Notes: generated from the sequence alone by a model not told the origin. A stretch of 20,384 bases of DNA from Clostridium sp. (GCA_003539755.1 DPOH01000162.1:1-20384), one strand, 5' to 3'; positions 7,607 to 14,635 are shown, numbered from the stretch's first letter. Program-made: numbers and translations.

Positions 7607-8227
7607 TTATGAATATTTATTACTCTTGTCTGTAATAAGAATACATAACGAACTAAATTCTTTACCTATAAACTCTTCAGGTTTTCCAATTGTTATTACC
7701 TCATCTTCATAGGAAAGATTTTCACCTACTATTACATTTACATCTATTTTTTCTTCACATAAAATTTCACATAGATGAGATGGATTATTTTCTTTATCCG
7801 TAAGCCATATTGCTGTATCGTATTCTCTTACTTTACTTATAAAATCATCACTTCTTCCATGAAGACTTCCTAAATATGCATTATTCCAAGGAAGCTTTAC
7901 CTTTGATGTTAAGTATTGGACAGAACTTATTCCTGGTATTATTTCAAATGGAACTTGAGCTTTACTTTTTATATAATTAGTTATTCCATAAAAAGTAGGA
8001 TCTCCAGAAGCAACTATAGCTACATTCTTATTTATCTCAGTTTCATTGACAATAAATTTATCCACATCAGCCAGTGTTCTCATATAAGACTTTTTAGAAT
8101 CGTCAATCTTCAATGAATCAAGAGCTCTTTTAAATCCTACAACTATATGACACTTTTCCAAAGTTTTAATAGCCTTAGGAAGTATATAATCCTCATGTCC
8201 TGGACCAAGCCCAACTATGTAAATCAT
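7607..8227 (-). CDS. cbiE: Cobalt-precorrin-7 (C5)-methyltransferase
   Basis: Methylates C5 of the macrocycle using SAM. 206 residues. Tetrapyrrole methylase motifs: IVGLGPGHEDYI (4-15), VVGFKRALDSL (about 31-41), IVASGDPTFYGI (about 71-82), EIIPGISSVQYLTSKVKLPW (about 94-113), with the CbiE-type LGSLHGR just after (about 119-125). The start ATG overlaps the cbiD stop in ATGA, and its SD (GGGAGGAC) lies within the last cbiD codons, so translation is probably coupled. The 174-bp gap to cbiT is AT-rich with no repeat-family sequence and no clear terminator. Confidence 0.95.
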   Translation of the reverse strand: MIYIVGLGPGHEDYILPKAIKTLEKCHIVVGFKRALDSLKIDDSKKSYMRTLADVDKFIVNETEINKNVAIVASGDPTFYGITNYIKSKAQVPFEIIPGISSVQYLTSKVKLPWNNAYLGSLHGRSDDFISKVREYDTAIWLTDKENNPSHLCEILCEEKIDVNVIVGENLSYEDEVITIGKPEEFIGKEFSSLCILITDKSNKYS

Positions 8228-9372
8228 CTTTTGTCCTCCCTAGAATCATAAAGCATTTCCATATCACGAACTCCATAATATGTAACGGCATCTATATCCA
8301 TTTCATCACGAACATAAGTCTTCATGCTATCAACTATTTTTCTTCCAATATTTCTATAAAGAGCATCATATCCTTCTCCAAGGAATCTTACTGCTCCTTC
8401 ACATGTTTTTTGTTCTAAGACTTGATTAACAAGTGATAAATCATATCCAAGAAGTGCAAGTTCAAGCGCAAACACTTCAAGTCTTACTCCATTTACTCTA
8501 CTATGGGTATTGAAACATCCATATGCAATCTTGCTCATCTTCCCAATATGTCCTATAACTATAACTGACTTAATATTATTTGCCTGACAACATTCAAGTG
8601 CAAATCCAATATAATTTGAACACATGATTATTTCATCTGAATCATATCCAAGTTCCTTACAGAATCTTTCACCTAGATTTCCAAAGGTTAATACAAGCCT
8701 ATCTCTATCAATAGCCCTTTGATTTATTTCAATTCTTATTGAAGCCTTAAGGGCATCTTCAGACATAGGATATACTATTCCTGAAGTCCCAAGTATTGAA
8801 ATTCCTCCAATGATGCCTAATCTAGGATTAAAAGTTCTTTGTGCTACTTCAAGTCCTTGTGGAACTGAAATAGTTACTTCAACTCTTTCTCCATCTGGAA
8901 GAACTTTAAGAACTTCATCTCTTATCATTTTTCTTGGAACTGGATTAATTGCAGGCTCACCTTTTTTAACAAAAAGCCCTTCTTTTGTTACAACACCTAC
9001 ACCTTCTCCACCTCTAAGAAAAATCACTTCACTACTTTCATCTTCAAAAAGGTCTTCTACTGCATCTTTAACTTCTTCATCTGGTTTTAATCTTCTAACC
9101 TTAGCCTTTATTTCAATTCCACTTGTAGCATCAGGGTCATCACCACTAAACTTTAAAATTGTACATTCAACAGCATTGTCCATTCTTTCAATTTTCTCAA
9201 TGGGCATATCTATTGTTATATTTTTCATACTTTCAATATCTATAGCATCTAAAATTTTATTTTTATTGTATAAAAGAATAGTAGCAGCCTTTGCAGCACC
9301 TGCACTACATGAACCTGTAGTATATCCACATCTCAGCTTCTTACCTTCGCTTTCAATATACATTTCAAACAT
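8224..9372 (-). CDS. cbiD: Cobalt-precorrin-5B (C1)-methyltransferase
   Basis: Methylates C1 in the anaerobic pathway. It is structurally unrelated to the other corrin methyltransferases and specific to the cobalt-early route, so it is a good marker of that route. 382 residues, usual length. Landmarks: LRCGYTTGSCSAGAAKAA at 13-30, the GGEGVGVVTKEGL segment (about 121-133) followed by GEPAINPVPRKMI (about 138-150), and GIIGGISILGTSGIV (about 186-200). The start ATG is 7 nt from the SD AGGTGG; a second ATG three codons later is less well placed. It overlaps cbiE by 4 bases. Family A and B repeats lie between it and cbiC. Confidence 0.96.
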   Translation of the reverse strand: MFEMYIESEGKKLRCGYTTGSCSAGAAKAATILLYNKNKILDAIDIESMKNITIDMPIEKIERMDNAVECTILKFSGDDPDATSGIEIKAKVRRLKPDEEVKDAVEDLFEDESSEVIFLRGGEGVGVVTKEGLFVKKGEPAINPVPRKMIRDEVLKVLPDGERVEVTISVPQGLEVAQRTFNPRLGIIGGISILGTSGIVYPMSEDALKASIRIEINQRAIDRDRLVLTFGNLGERFCKELGYDSDEIIMCSNYIGFALECCQANNIKSVIVIGHIGKMSKIAYGCFNTHSRVNGVRLEVFALELALLGYDLSLVNQVLEQKTCEGAVRFLGEGYDALYRNIGRKIVDSMKTYVRDEMDIDAVTYYGVRDMEMLYDSREDKR

Positions 9373-9388
9373 AAAAACACCACCTAAT

Positions 9389-9583
9389 CAGTTGATAGTT
9401 GAGAGGGGAAAGTTGATAGTTTAAGGTAGCTATTCCAAACGAAATACCTTTAAATATATAAAAATACATAGTAATGCAATTCACTCAAAGCGGCTTATTT
9501 TGTATAAACAAAATCCATGCAATACTACAACAAAAAAGCCCTAAGGCTTTTTCACCTTCAACTTTCCACTATCAATTTTCAAC
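9389..9583. repeat. Family A palindromic element, copy A4
   Basis: Left arm begins CAGTTGATAGTTGAGAG at 9389, a few bases from the cbiD SD. Right arm CAACTTTCCACTATCAA begins at 9559. The arms are complementary with several mismatches. The middle is longer than in other copies and holds hairpins ATTTTGT-TATA-ACAAAAT (9497-9514) and AAAAAGCC-CTAA-GGCTTTTT (9533-9552). The latter is followed by CACCTTCAACT, the same junction as other copies. Read on the minus strand this last hairpin has a T-run in its 3' side and could work as a weak intrinsic terminator inside the operon. Confidence 0.72.
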
Positions 9584-9597
9584 TTTCTATATTGTAT

Positions 9598-9723
9598 AAA
9601 GGAAACACACGCTTCATATATATTCAGCGGTGTACTCACAGAGTAAGTTCAGCTTACTAAATCAAAGATTTAGAGCTTCACTTAACTTCGAGAAACAAAA
9701 TATAAAATTTTGACTCTCACTTA
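9598..9723. repeat. Family B mosaic palindromic element, copy B2
   Basis: Order on the plus strand: AAGGAA, stem ACACACGCT, loop TCATATATATTC, stem AGCGGTGT (9605-9633, 8 pairs with one bulged base), the invariant 20-mer (9631-9650), a hairpin CTAAATC-AAA-GATTTAG, then a 37-bp stretch (9687-9723) identical to one in copy B3 and holding CAAAAT...ATTTTG. The element ends at the complement of the cbiC stop codon. It lies directly beside family A copy A4, so this junction is filled with both families. Confidence 0.77.
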
Positions 9724-10341
9724 CCTCTCCACCATGTACATCAACGCATTTACTATGGCTGCTGCTACTGTGCTTCCACCTTTTCTTCCTTTTACTCTTA
9801 TGTATGGTATGTTTAGTTCATCCATGTTTTCTTTACTTTCTGCTGCTCCTACAAAGCCTACTGGTGCTGCTATTATTAGTTTTGGATTTGCTTTTCCTTC
9901 GCTTATAAGTTCTTTTAATCTGTATAGTGCAGTTGGTGCATTTCCAAATACAAATATATCTACATTATCAGCACATGCTTTTTCTACAGCTGCCATACTT
10001 CTTGTTATTCCTTTTTCTTTAGCTTCAGCATGAACTTCTGGTTCATTTACATAGCATATAACCTTGCTGTTTGTTTTTCCTAAGGCTATCTTATTTATTC
10101 CGTTTAGAGCCATATTTGTATCAGTGTATATTGTAGTTCCTTTTCTGAATAACTCCTTTGCTGTTTCTATAGCAGTACTGCTTATTTCAACTAAATCCTT
10201 ATATTCAAAATCTGCTGTTGTATGTATTGTTCTTTTAACTATTAATAATTCTTCTGGTGTAAATGAGTGTTCACCCATTTCTTCCCCTATTATTTCAAAA
10301 CTCTTTTCTTCTATTCCCATTGGATTTTTTAAATAACTCAT
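9721..10341 (-). CDS. cbiC: Cobalt-precorrin-8 methylmutase
   Basis: Moves the methyl group from C11 to C12, giving cobyrinate. 206 residues, typical. The conserved VKRTIHTTADFEY segment (35-47) carries His40, equivalent to the catalytic histidine of the CobH/CbiC family (His43 in CobH). Further landmarks: YTDTNMALNGINK (about 77-89), the basic-acidic AVEKACADNVDIFVFGNAPTAL (about 118-139), and the glycine-rich APVGFVGAAESKE (about 158-170) then GRKGGSTVAAA (about 185-195). The SD is weak (GAGTGAG). The coding sequence ends exactly at the edge of family B copy B2. Confidence 0.95.
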   Translation of the reverse strand: MSYLKNPMGIEEKSFEIIGEEMGEHSFTPEELLIVKRTIHTTADFEYKDLVEISSTAIETAKELFRKGTTIYTDTNMALNGINKIALGKTNSKVICYVNEPEVHAEAKEKGITRSMAAVEKACADNVDIFVFGNAPTALYRLKELISEGKANPKLIIAAPVGFVGAAESKENMDELNIPYIRVKGRKGGSTVAAAIVNALMYMVER

Positions 10342-10469
10342 TTTCTCACTCTTTTCTTTTAACTAACGATTTTATTATTTTCTTTAATCTTTTTATCTCA
10401 TGTAATCTATAATGTAACTTATTTATTTAGATTAAAGTTTTAGTCATATCTCCCCTAAACTATCTACTC

Positions 10470-11861
10470 TTACTTTCCAAATAAAATTGCCTTTAGAAAA
10501 TCAATATTTCCCAAGAAATTCACATGGGCATATGCAGCTAATGTATTATTTTTTACATATCCACAATTCCATTTTAAAATTTCACCATCATATTGTTTTT
10601 TAGTCACTTCATAAATAGTTTTTTCCTTTAATTTAAGATCAGATTTATGAAATTCATGACCATTAATACTTATTTTATGACCATAATATTTCTCATCTAC
10701 ATTTACATTGCAATATCCAAATCTCACAAGTCTTTTAGTCATTTCACTTGTTCCATTAAAGAAGTCTACCATATTAGAATCATCTATTGATTGTGTAAGG
10801 TACATTAAACCTCCACATTCTGCATAGCATTTAAGCCCATCATCAAGAGCTTTTTTAATGCTTTCTCTCATGGATACATTACCCTCTAATCGTTCTTTGA
10901 ATACTTCTGGATACCCCCCACCTATGTAAAGGAAGTCTAATCCTTCTGGTATAGATGCATCATTCATTGGACTGAAATATATAACTTCACCTATTTCCTC
11001 AAAAAGCTCAATATTATCTCTATAATAAAAACTAAATGCCTTATCTTTTGCAATTCCTATTTTTAGTTTTTTATTGATAGCTTTTATCTTGAAATCACTT
11101 ATTTCAGAACACTCTTCTTTATTTTCAGAAGTTAAATCACTTGAATTTAAAAGGCTAAAGTTTAATTTAAACTCAGCATCCTCTTCTTTATATTCCTGCA
11201 TTAGTGATAATATTGCCTCCACATCTACAAACTCTTCAACCATATTTCCACATAGCTCAAGCTTTTTATCAAGTTCTAGTACTTCCATACTTTGAACAAG
11301 TCCTAAATGTCTGCTGCCAAGTACTATTTCTTCATTTTTAGGAATGTATCCAAGGACTTTTATATTACAGTTTTCTTCTATAGAATACTTAAGAAGCTTA
11401 TAATACTTTTCACTTACACAATTAAGTACAATACCTACAATATTAGCATTTCTGTAATCTCTCAATCCTTGTATAACTGCACATAATGTACTGCTTTGTC
11501 CCTTTGGAGAAATCACAAGTATAACAGGCATATTTCCAAGAATTCTTGAAACATCATATGTAGATGCTTTTGTACTTATGCCTACACCATCATAAAGGCC
11601 CATTACCCCTTCAATTACTCCAACATCACCTTTACCTTTTAAATAGCTGTACTTTACTCCATCTTCACCCATTAAATGAACATCAAGATTTCTAGAATAC
11701 TTTCCAGTAACTTCTCTGTGGAATGCTGGATCTATATAATCTGGTCCAACCTTATATCCTTGAACATCTAACTTTCTATTCATAAGCGCTTTCATAAGCC
11801 CAAGAGTGAAGGTAGTCTTACCTCCACCACTTGAGTTAGATGCAATTATTATGGATTTCAT
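10470..11861 (-). CDS. cbiA: Cobyrinic acid a,c-diamide synthase (glutamine-hydrolysing)
   Basis: ATP-dependent amidation of the a and c acetate side chains of cobyrinate using glutamine. 463 residues with the family's two-part layout: an N-terminal dethiobiotin-synthetase-like ATP domain with the P-loop SNSSGGGKTTFTLGL (8-22), and a C-terminal type 1 glutamine amidotransferase domain from about residue 265. The nucleophile is Cys349 in CYAECGGLMYL and the partner His446 in AYAHVNFLG. IGGGYPEVF (313-321) is also typical of CbiA/CobB. SD AAAGGTGG is 7 nt from the ATG. Being only the second gene after the riboswitch, it is made along with the chelatase. Confidence 0.96.
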   Translation of the reverse strand: MKSIIIASNSSGGGKTTFTLGLMKALMNRKLDVQGYKVGPDYIDPAFHREVTGKYSRNLDVHLMGEDGVKYSYLKGKGDVGVIEGVMGLYDGVGISTKASTYDVSRILGNMPVILVISPKGQSSTLCAVIQGLRDYRNANIVGIVLNCVSEKYYKLLKYSIEENCNIKVLGYIPKNEEIVLGSRHLGLVQSMEVLELDKKLELCGNMVEEFVDVEAILSLMQEYKEEDAEFKLNFSLLNSSDLTSENKEECSEISDFKIKAINKKLKIGIAKDKAFSFYYRDNIELFEEIGEVIYFSPMNDASIPEGLDFLYIGGGYPEVFKERLEGNVSMRESIKKALDDGLKCYAECGGLMYLTQSIDDSNMVDFFNGTSEMTKRLVRFGYCNVNVDEKYYGHKISINGHEFHKSDLKLKEKTIYEVTKKQYDGEILKWNCGYVKNNTLAAYAHVNFLGNIDFLKAILFGK

Positions 11862-11926
11862 AGTAATCCACCTTTCTTCAATGTCATATCCTTATTAATT
11901 ATGTACATAAACCTAAATGATTCATC

Positions 11927-11950
11927 ATTTTCGCAACAAGCTGCGAAAAT
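11927..11950. repeat. Short perfect hairpin in the cbiK-cbiA gap
   Basis: ATTTTCGCA (11927-11935) and TGCGAAAAT (11942-11950) form a 9-bp stem with a 6-base loop ACAAGC. No long U-tract follows on the minus strand, so read-through into cbiA is expected. A degenerate relative (TTTCGCAACATCC then TGCAAAA) lies at 3956-3975 upstream of cbiH, so this may be a further small dispersed hairpin. Confidence 0.5.
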
Positions 11951-11961
11951 ATTAATCTGTA

Positions 11962-12807
11962 TTATATATTATTTAGATTTTTTACTAACTTTTTAGTTCT
12001 TCCTAAATCATCATATGTTCCATCAATAACATCATGAATTCTGTTTACATAAAGCTGAACAAACTTATCAACTTCTCCTAGTCCATGAAGGTAAACTTTT
12101 GATTCTATTCCTTCTCTTTTAAGTATGCTCTTCATTGAATCCTCTTCATCTGATGCCATATCATTTTTAGCATGGTCTCCTGCAACTACTAATAAAGGAA
12201 CTAACTTTGTCTTCTTTACTCCTTTTTTCTTCATTCTTCTTATACATGTTTCTATAGTTGGATAACCTTCAACTGTAGCTATAAATACATTATCATACCC
12301 TTCATCTTCAAGTACAGTTTGAAGCATTCCATATACAGCATTTGAAGAGTGGGCACTGCCATGACCAAATAAAACTACACTTTCTTCATTATCTAAAACA
12401 TCTTTCATACTTTCTATGAATTCAGAATAATCTTGTGGAACATCCTCTTCTGCTCCTTGATAGAAAAATATTGGTCTTCCAAGCTTGATTGTTTTAAAAT
12501 CATCTTTATGTCTTCTTGCTATTCCTCTTATATAAGAGTATTCTTCACCTGGTATTATGTGAAGAGGCTGAATTATAACTTCTTCAAATCCTTTATTCTT
12601 TAAATCTTCTAAAGCTTCTTCAGGTTTTAATATTTCTATATTATCTCTTTCCTTAAGCTTTTTGATTATCATATGAGCTGTAAATGCTCTAAATACTTCA
12701 TAATCTTTAAATTCATCTCTAATTCTATTTTCTATTTTTTCTATTGAATTTTCTAATGCGTCCAAATGACTTGTTCCAAAACTTACAACTAAAATTGCCT
12801 TTTTCAT
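11962..12807 (-). CDS. cbiK: Anaerobic sirohydrochlorin cobaltochelatase
   Basis: Inserts Co2+ into sirohydrochlorin without ATP, the committing step of the anaerobic branch. 281 residues, class II chelatase with two ferrochelatase-like halves. Active-site residues match the Salmonella CbiK set: His149 in LFGHGSAH, Glu180 in ATVEGYP and His212 in VAGDHAKNDM (family His145, Glu175, His207). The N-terminus MKKAILVVSFGTSH is also typical. No signal peptide, so cytoplasmic, unlike periplasmic CbiK forms of sulfate reducers. AGGAG precedes the ATG by 6 nt. It is the first gene of the operon, about 440 nt downstream of the riboswitch aptamer. Confidence 0.96.
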   Translation of the reverse strand: MKKAILVVSFGTSHLDALENSIEKIENRIRDEFKDYEVFRAFTAHMIIKKLKERDNIEILKPEEALEDLKNKGFEEVIIQPLHIIPGEEYSYIRGIARRHKDDFKTIKLGRPIFFYQGAEEDVPQDYSEFIESMKDVLDNEESVVLFGHGSAHSSNAVYGMLQTVLEDEGYDNVFIATVEGYPTIETCIRRMKKKGVKKTKLVPLLVVAGDHAKNDMASDEEDSMKSILKREGIESKVYLHGLGEVDKFVQLYVNRIHDVIDGTYDDLGRTKKLVKNLNNI

Positions 12808-12882
12808 AATTAACTCCTAACTTTATCCTAAATAGTATTTATGTTTCTATGCTTAATAAAAAAATTATTTCTTCATATATGT

Positions 12883-13010
12883 TTAAGGAAACACACTCTT
12901 CATATTCATTCAGAGTTGTACTCACAGAGTAAGTTCGAGAAACAAAATATAAAATTTTGACTCTCACTTAACTTCCACCAAACCAAAAACAAGTTTTGGG
13001 GTGTCACTTA
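12883..13010. repeat. Family B mosaic palindromic element, copy B3, in the cbiK leader
   Basis: Order on the plus strand: TTAAGGAA, stem ACACACTCT, loop TCATATTCATTC, stem AGAGTTGT (12891-12919, 8 pairs with one bulge), the invariant 20-mer (12917-12936), a 37-bp stretch (12934-12970) identical to part of B2 with hairpin CAAAAT...ATTTTG, then a 38-bp block (12973-13010) matching B1 with one difference and holding CACCAAACC...TTTTGGGGTG. It lies in the untranslated leader between the riboswitch and cbiK. Confidence 0.77.
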
Positions 13011-13012
13011 AA

Positions 13013-13046
13013 TAGCTCCCCTCACTACTAACAGTGAAAGGAGCTA
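13013..13046 (-). terminator. Strong leader hairpin, possible attenuator
   Basis: On the minus-strand RNA a 14-bp stem UAGCUCCUUUCACU / AGUGAGGGGAGCUA closes a 6-base loop. Two of the pairs are G-U, which exist only in the minus-strand transcript; on the plus strand they would be C-A mismatches. Only UAUUUAAG follows, so the U-tract is weak. It lies about 200 nt after the riboswitch and could be an attenuator, a processing site or an mRNA-stabilising stem in the cbiK leader. Confidence 0.5.
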
Positions 13047-13182
13047 TAACAAAACAAGAATATATACCATATATGGCTTACTATAATAATTAATATAAGG
13101 ATATCTTTTAAACAGTATATTACTTGCAGATAATAAAAATATCACTTTATTAACATAAAAAGCTAAACGCCTTTAAGTATTT

Positions 13183-13209
13183 CTATCTATAATAAAACAC
13201 ATTCTCCAT
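13183..13209 (-). other. Eight-codon leader ORF after the riboswitch (speculative)
   Basis: An ATG ORF encoding MENVFYYR then TAG. It has a well-placed SD-like GGGAAGGA that lies in the 3' arm of the riboswitch P13 hairpin, 8-9 nt upstream of the ATG. This is the arrangement of a translational riboswitch controlling initiation, yet the ORF is tiny. It may be chance, or a decayed start of a former gene. Confidence 0.3.
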
Positions 13210-13218
13210 TTGCTATTT

Positions 13219-13415
13219 CCTTCCCACCGAAGGCAGTATTAAGCATGATAGTATAGGCAGGTCTCCTGACTCTGGCTTAAGCCCAAACTTACTCCTTCCC
13301 AAGGTATATCCTCAGTGGAATATTATAAGTTCAGTATTCCATCACAGTAGCGGGGGCTGTAGCAGCTTTTACTGCTTTCCCTTTTAATTCAATTAAGTAA
13401 TCGAAACCTATTATC
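13219..13415 (-). promoter_or_regulatory. Cobalamin riboswitch (aptamer plus P13 kissing hairpin)
   Basis: On the minus strand: P1 5' arm GATAATAGG (13407-13415); the purine run AAAAGGGAAAGCAG; hairpin AGCAG-TAAAA-GCTGCT (13361-13376); CCCCCGCTACTGTGATGG; the L5 motif CCACTG (13313-13318); GGGAAGG (13294-13300); the B12 box AGTCAGGAGACCTGCC (13256-13271); and the P1 3' arm CCTATACTATC (13247-13257). Just after comes hairpin CCTTC-GGTGG-GAAGG (13219-13233), whose loop can pair with CCACU of L5, the L5-L13 kissing contact known for this class. Binding of adenosyl- or other cobalamin should lower expression of the cbi operon. The effector form cannot be read with certainty. Confidence 0.95.
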
Positions 13416-13433
13416 AATTTTTATTGTGTCTAA

Positions 13434-13462
13434 ATTATAGAATAATCTTTAATTTTCTTCAA
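13434..13462 (-). promoter_or_regulatory. Sigma-A promoter of the cobalamin operon
   Basis: On the minus strand a -35 TTGAAG (13457-13462) and a perfect -10 TATAAT (13434-13439) are 17 bp apart. The predicted start is an A near 13427, about 12 nt before the riboswitch P1 stem. Position, spacing and hexamers agree, so this is very likely the promoter driving the whole cbi operon. Confidence 0.85.
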
Positions 13463-13624
13463 TATAAATTTATTCCTTTTATTCTATTAATTATTATTAA
13501 TGCTCTAAAGTAAGTACTTTATTAACAAAATACAAAATATAATAAATTCAATAAATAGTAATGATAAAATCCGTAATGAATTTTATAAATTTATAGAAAG
13601 TTACCTTTAAACATCTATGATATA

Positions 13625-13669
13625 AAAAATATAGTTAGCAAATAACTATTTATTGCTAACTATATTTTT
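13625..13669 (-). terminator. Intrinsic terminator after the alpha/beta hydrolase gene (could act in both directions)
   Basis: A perfect 17-bp stem (13625-13641 with 13653-13669) around an 11-base loop, with TTGCTAAC as the GC-bearing core and runs of T or A at both outer ends. It lies about 45 bp past the hydrolase stop. It separates that transcript from the cobalamin promoter. The remaining sequence to the promoter (13463-13624) is AT-rich with nothing recognisable. Confidence 0.85.
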
Positions 13670-13714
13670 ATAAAGATTAATTAATAATTAATTGGCAAAG
13701 GGTTCACATAAAAA

Positions 13715-14635
13715 CTACTCTTGATTCAGAATAAAATCAGTTATAACTTTGCAGTATTTTTCACTTTCTTCTATTCTTGCCCAGTGTCCTGAATAGTCAA
13801 ATCTTACAACTCTTCTTTCTGCCATATTTCCTTCGACTTCAGCAAATAAAAATTCTTTTATCTGACTCTTACTTGTTATAGGATCACACTTTCCTTTTAT
13901 GAGAAGAGATGGTTTATCTATTTTTGATAATTTTTCAAAAACATTATGATACACTCTCCAGTCGCTTAAAAGCTTAAATCTTGTCTTATTAGACTTATTA
14001 ATAAGCTTTCTTCCTTTATCCCTCTGCCTTCCTATATTCTCAATGATATCTTTATTCTCACCATACCACATAATATTGTTACCCTTTGAACCAAGCATAC
14101 TCAATGATTTCATAAGTAATTTATTAGTATCTTTATAATTAGTAGTCTGATACATTAATTTTAAATAAGTTTGTCCTATATTCTTCTTTCCTAATCTTAT
14201 TAATTCCATTGCTGCATTTTTAAGCATATAACGTTCTGATAACGAAAAATCAAAAGAAGGATTTTCATATATAATTTTTTCAATTGAATCAGGGTATAAA
14301 TCCGCATAAAGCACTGAAATATACCCACCAAAAGAATGAGATAATAGTGACCATTTTTCTATTTTAAGCTGTTTTCTTAATTTCTCAAAATCTTCAATTA
14401 TATCTTCTAATGTTATTTTTTCATCATCTTTTAACTCTTCTGATCTCCATACACCTCTCTGGTCTACAGCTATTACTCTAAAATTCTCTGCTAATTTATT
14501 TCCTGCAAATTTAACAAAATCCTCACAGCCTATTCCTCCAGGTCCTCCATGGATAAATAATAGCGCCTTCTTCTCACTATCTCCTAGAACCTCTACATAT
14601 ATTTTCTTTCCTCTAATTTTATAATATTCTCCCAT
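13715..14635 (-). CDS. Alpha/beta hydrolase, proline iminopeptidase-like
   Basis: A cytoplasmic 306-residue serine hydrolase. The oxyanion-hole motif HGGPGG (29-34) and DQRGVWRSE (58-66) are hallmarks of the prolyl-aminopeptidase branch. The nucleophile elbow reads SHSFGG, so Ser101 is the nucleophile and the usual first Gly is Ser99. Acid Asp251 in KGKCDPIT and base His284 in YSGHW complete the triad. Substrate is uncertain: peptides with N-terminal proline, or an ester or lactone as in other HGGPG hydrolases. The SD AGGGGTGAT is well placed. It lies 130 bp after the antiporter gene with no terminator seen between, so it may share that transcript; a strong terminator follows. Confidence 0.85.
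   Translation of the reverse strand: MGEYYKIRGKKIYVEVLGDSEKKALLFIHGGPGGIGCEDFVKFAGNKLAENFRVIAVDQRGVWRSEELKDDEKITLEDIIEDFEKLRKQLKIEKWSLLSHSFGGYISVLYADLYPDSIEKIIYENPSFDFSLSERYMLKNAAMELIRLGKKNIGQTYLKLMYQTTNYKDTNKLLMKSLSMLGSKGNNIMWYGENKDIIENIGRQRDKGRKLINKSNKTRFKLLSDWRVYHNVFEKLSKIDKPSLLIKGKCDPITSKSQIKEFLFAEVEGNMAERRVVRFDYSGHWARIEESEKYCKVITDFILNQE

Noticed and set aside
8810..9424. A 204-codon open frame on the plus strand opposite cbiD
   Set aside because: It is the antisense shadow of cbiD, lacks a plausible SD and encodes a low-complexity Ser/Leu-rich sequence. cbiD on the minus strand is unambiguous.
6715..13010. Family A and B elements as insertion sequences or ordinary MITEs
   Set aside because: No transposase or remnant, no clear target-site duplication that I can see, and the internal modules are shuffled rather than deleted from one parent. 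MITE origin of the ends is still possible.
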